Source: Armatimonadota bacterium (lineage in GTDB: Bacteria; Armatimonadota; UBA5829; DSUL01). Taken from it: a DNA stretch of 64,000 nucleotides. Under the pieces are notes generated by a model. That model ran no database searches. It was given only the letters and a program-made list of their open reading frames with translations, and was not told the origin of the DNA. The stretch lies in NCBI GenBank assembly GCA_025998755.1, contig AP024674.1, positions 2,248,162 through 2,312,161 on the forward strand, written 5' to 3'. The position numbers were made by a program, and so were the translations under genes. Below are positions 62,452 through 64,000 of the stretch, piece by piece; the stretch's first letter is position 1, and every line of letters begins with the position of its first letter.

Positions 62452-63210
62452 TCAGCGTCTGCGCGCGAACGGCCCCAGCGACTCCTCTTCGCGCGGGCAT
62501 ATCCCCCGGAGCGCGCGCAGGGCCCGCGCCTGTTCCCGGAGCTTGCGGCCGTCCATCATCACCCGCCCGATATCGGCATACATCGCGATGCGGGAAGCCA
62601 GACCGCGCACCGGACCCAGTTTCTCCTCCTTCATGGAGTGCGTCACACCACCAATGACCGTGGTGCTCACCCGGATGCCCGCCCAGCGCGCCCATCGGGT
62701 GAGGGCGATCTCCACGCCCATCCTGAGCGACGGCAAGTCCGGGATGGCGAGGAACAGGTCGCGCCGGATGGCCCGCTGCCCGGAGATGACCGGAGCGATC
62801 TTCTGGGCCAGATCCGTCAGCAACCGGCCTCCGCGGAAGACCCCCACGCACATATCCGCGCGACCCTCCACCACCGGCCGGGCCAGCGCATCCACGTGCT
62901 CCGGCTTCAGTCCGAAGAGATCCGCATCCAAAAACACCAGCACATCGGCATCCGTGCAGAGGGCACCCTCGCACATAGCTGCGGCCTTGCCGCGGTTGGA
63001 CCCGAGCTCAACCGCGCGGACGCCAGGGATCTCAAGCGCCGCCCGGTAGGTGCCATCCGTGGAGCCGTCGCTCACCACCAGCACTTCGTCCACCAGCGAC
63101 GCCGCAACTGCGGCCTCCAGCACCCTCCGGATGCGCGGTTCCTCATTGTAGGCGGGAATGACCGCGGCGACCTTCACATCCCGTTCCACGGCTCCAGTGC
63201 CGTCCCTCAC
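62452..63210 (-). CDS. Family 2 glycosyltransferase (glucosyl-3-phosphoglycerate-synthase-like)
   Basis: A 252-residue GT-A enzyme. Donor motifs are VAAVIPAYNEEPRIRRVLEA, VLVVSDGSTDGT, ELGSNRGKAAAMCEGAL and the metal site VFLDADLFGLKPEH. GQRAIRRDLF follows in the acceptor region. The pattern resembles glucosyl-3-phosphoglycerate synthase and dolichol-phosphate-mannose-like enzymes; the acceptor is unknown. There is no membrane anchor. It starts inside the stop of the small membrane protein gene upstream (63207-63210). Confidence 0.87.
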   Translation of the reverse strand: MRDGTGAVERDVKVAAVIPAYNEEPRIRRVLEAAVAASLVDEVLVVSDGSTDGTYRAALEIPGVRAVELGSNRGKAAAMCEGALCTDADVLVFLDADLFGLKPEHVDALARPVVEGRADMCVGVFRGGRLLTDLAQKIAPVISGQRAIRRDLFLAIPDLPSLRMGVEIALTRWARWAGIRVSTTVIGGVTHSMKEEKLGPVRGLASRIAMYADIGRVMMDGRKLREQARALRALRGICPREEESLGPFARRR

Positions 63211-63599
63211 CGGCTTCCTTCCTTCGTCTTTTGCGGCTCGTACAGCCCACCCAGCTGCTTTTTCAGGAAATCGGCAGCGCCTCCGGTAAGCTCCCGCAGG
63301 AGCGGCGCCGCGTCCAGCGCTACGCGGGAGTCGGGATCCAGCATCAGGTAGCCGCTGCGTGCTAGGCTTCTGGCGCGCGCCAGATCGCCCTGACGGGCGG
63401 CCTTCGCGGCCTGCTCCAGAGCGTCTCCTGCCTCACTCAGTGCGGCATTGTCCACCCGTGCAGGGACAGGAACGCTCTCCACGGCGATCTGCCGGGATAG
63501 CAGACGGATCTCCTTTCTCATCTGGGCCGTCTGCCAGGTCTGGTAGGCGATCCCCGCCACCAGGACGGCAGCCAGCAGCAAACCGATCAGTCTCAGCAT
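63207..63599 (-). CDS. Small single-pass membrane protein, unknown
   Basis: A 130-residue protein with one N-terminal helix (LRLIGLLLAAVLVAGIAYQTW) followed by a short helical soluble part rich in Ala/Arg (ALEQAAKAARQGDLARARSLA). The middle could form TPR-like helices. I recognise no domain. It overlaps the Psd-like gene by 7 bp and the GT2 gene by 4 bp, so the three are one transcript. Confidence 0.6.
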   Translation of the reverse strand: MLRLIGLLLAAVLVAGIAYQTWQTAQMRKEIRLLSRQIAVESVPVPARVDNAALSEAGDALEQAAKAARQGDLARARSLARSGYLMLDPDSRVALDAAPLLRELTGGAADFLKKQLGGLYEPQKTKEGSR

Positions 63600-64000
63600 C
63601 CGCTCGTGCCCTCCCCGATCCTCGCGATAACCGTTTCTCCACCCCGCACCCGCACGCCGGGCCGGACTTCCAGGCGCACGTTCTCGTCGAAGATCACCAC
63701 ATCCACCTGAGACCCTCTCCCGATAAACGCCAGCTTCTCCGAGCAGCGCACCTGCTGCCCGGCGGAGACGAAGCAGTTTATCTTACTGACGAACTTATCC
63801 GCGATGAGCACCAGCGCCAGACGCACCCGCTCCCCGTCCAGGAACAGCGTGGTGCGTTCGTTCTCCAGGTGGAACCGGCGCCCGAACAGCTGCACCAGAC
63901 GTCTCAGCCACACCATCCTGATGTATTCCCACAGATCCAGCATGGGAAGGTTCAACGAAGCGCGCCGGTGATGAATGGCCTGCACCACTCCGGCGCAGGG
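63593..64000 (-). CDS. Phosphatidylserine decarboxylase-like protein (5' end cut by window edge)
   Basis: The visible 135 residues read from the edge: PCAGVVQAIHHRRA, HLENERTTLFLDGERVRLALVLIA, FVSAGQQVRCSEKLAFIGRGSQVDVVIF and the end VRVRGGETVIARIG. This is the Psd layout: the (A/S)P-x-DG-like start, NERN block, lIA strand, G-x-xVxxGExxGxI loop and a GS site (GRGSQVD) where the pyruvoyl group forms by self-cleavage. It would make phosphatidylethanolamine or an analogue. The frame runs off the right edge, so the N-terminus is missing. Confidence 0.8.
   Translation of the reverse strand, partial: PCAGVVQAIHHRRASLNLPMLDLWEYIRMVWLRRLVQLFGRRFHLENERTTLFLDGERVRLALVLIADKFVSKINCFVSAGQQVRCSEKLAFIGRGSQVDVVIFDENVRLEVRPGVRVRGGETVIARIGEGTSGC

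Noticed and set aside
1-64000. CRISPR arrays, prophage, intact insertion sequences, tRNA or rRNA genes
   Set aside because: None seen on reading both strands; no regular spaced repeats, transposase motifs or cloverleaf signatures.

Overview
The window reads as chromosomal DNA of a high-GC, diderm, probably Armatimonadota-like bacterium. The sequence pointers are: two isolated type II pseudopilin genes with an [12 protein letters not shown] leader and a C-terminal DGH motif; a PEP-CTERM secreted protein; an SLH-plus-beta-barrel OmpM-like porin ending in Phe; a complete-looking lptC-lptA-lptB-lptF block, which implies LPS export; and a Firmicutes-type large SRP RNA next to dnaX-ebfC-recR. The phylum name is inference from this mix; the diderm envelope is well supported. 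I saw no tRNA, rRNA, CRISPR array, prophage or intact insertion sequence.

Layout. 1-6.3 kb: EamA exporter (cut by the left edge), HI0933-family flavoprotein, a small DUF2892 protein, a pseudopilin, ATP sulfurylase, a succinylglutamate desuccinylase/aspartoacylase-like zinc hydrolase and a secreted unknown. 6.3-9.7 kb: dnaE. 9.9-14.8 kb: first corrinoid-methyltransferase region, with a UroD/MtaA-type gene broken by one TAG, a winged-helix protein, mtaB (methanol:corrinoid methyltransferase) and a PocR-AraC regulator. 14.8-20.3 kb: pseudopilin, acyl-CoA thioesterase, orphan DNA methyltransferase, recR, ebfC, dnaX and the SRP RNA. 20.5-27.4 kb: PEP-CTERM protein, GH94 phosphorylase, Tat-exported unknown, a lone sugar-ABC permease, queF, lemA, doxX. 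27.8-33.2 kb: DegT aminotransferase, a decayed ParDE toxin-antitoxin pair, a hydroxypyruvate-isomerase-like protein, then the second methyltransferase region (non-pyrrolysine MttB plus UroD). 33.2-43.4 kb: GGCT-like protein, atypical response regulator, secA, iron-sulfur aldo/keto reductase, thioredoxin, PfkB kinase, a secreted unknown and the OmpM-like porin.

43.8-48.6 kb: envelope operon lptC-A-B-F, DUF3084, yqgF. 48.8-53.4 kb: GT4 glycosyltransferase, alkaline-phosphatase-like membrane protein, sigma-70 factor. 53.7-58.2 kb: amidase-gerMN-murI-rph-rdgB, resembling the racE-gerM-rph-ysnA order of Bacillus. 58.6-64 kb: doxX, ruvA, hemB, a PolX whose polymerase site looks dead while its PHP site is intact, a GT2, a small membrane protein and a phosphatidylserine-decarboxylase-like gene cut by the right edge.

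The points most worth following up are the two methyl-transfer loci that lack any corrinoid protein, the ParD copy killed by a 17-bp tandem duplication, two in-frame TAGs each where Trp is expected, the PolX palm decay, the large SRP RNA with its conserved neighbourhood, and two non-coding repeat elements.
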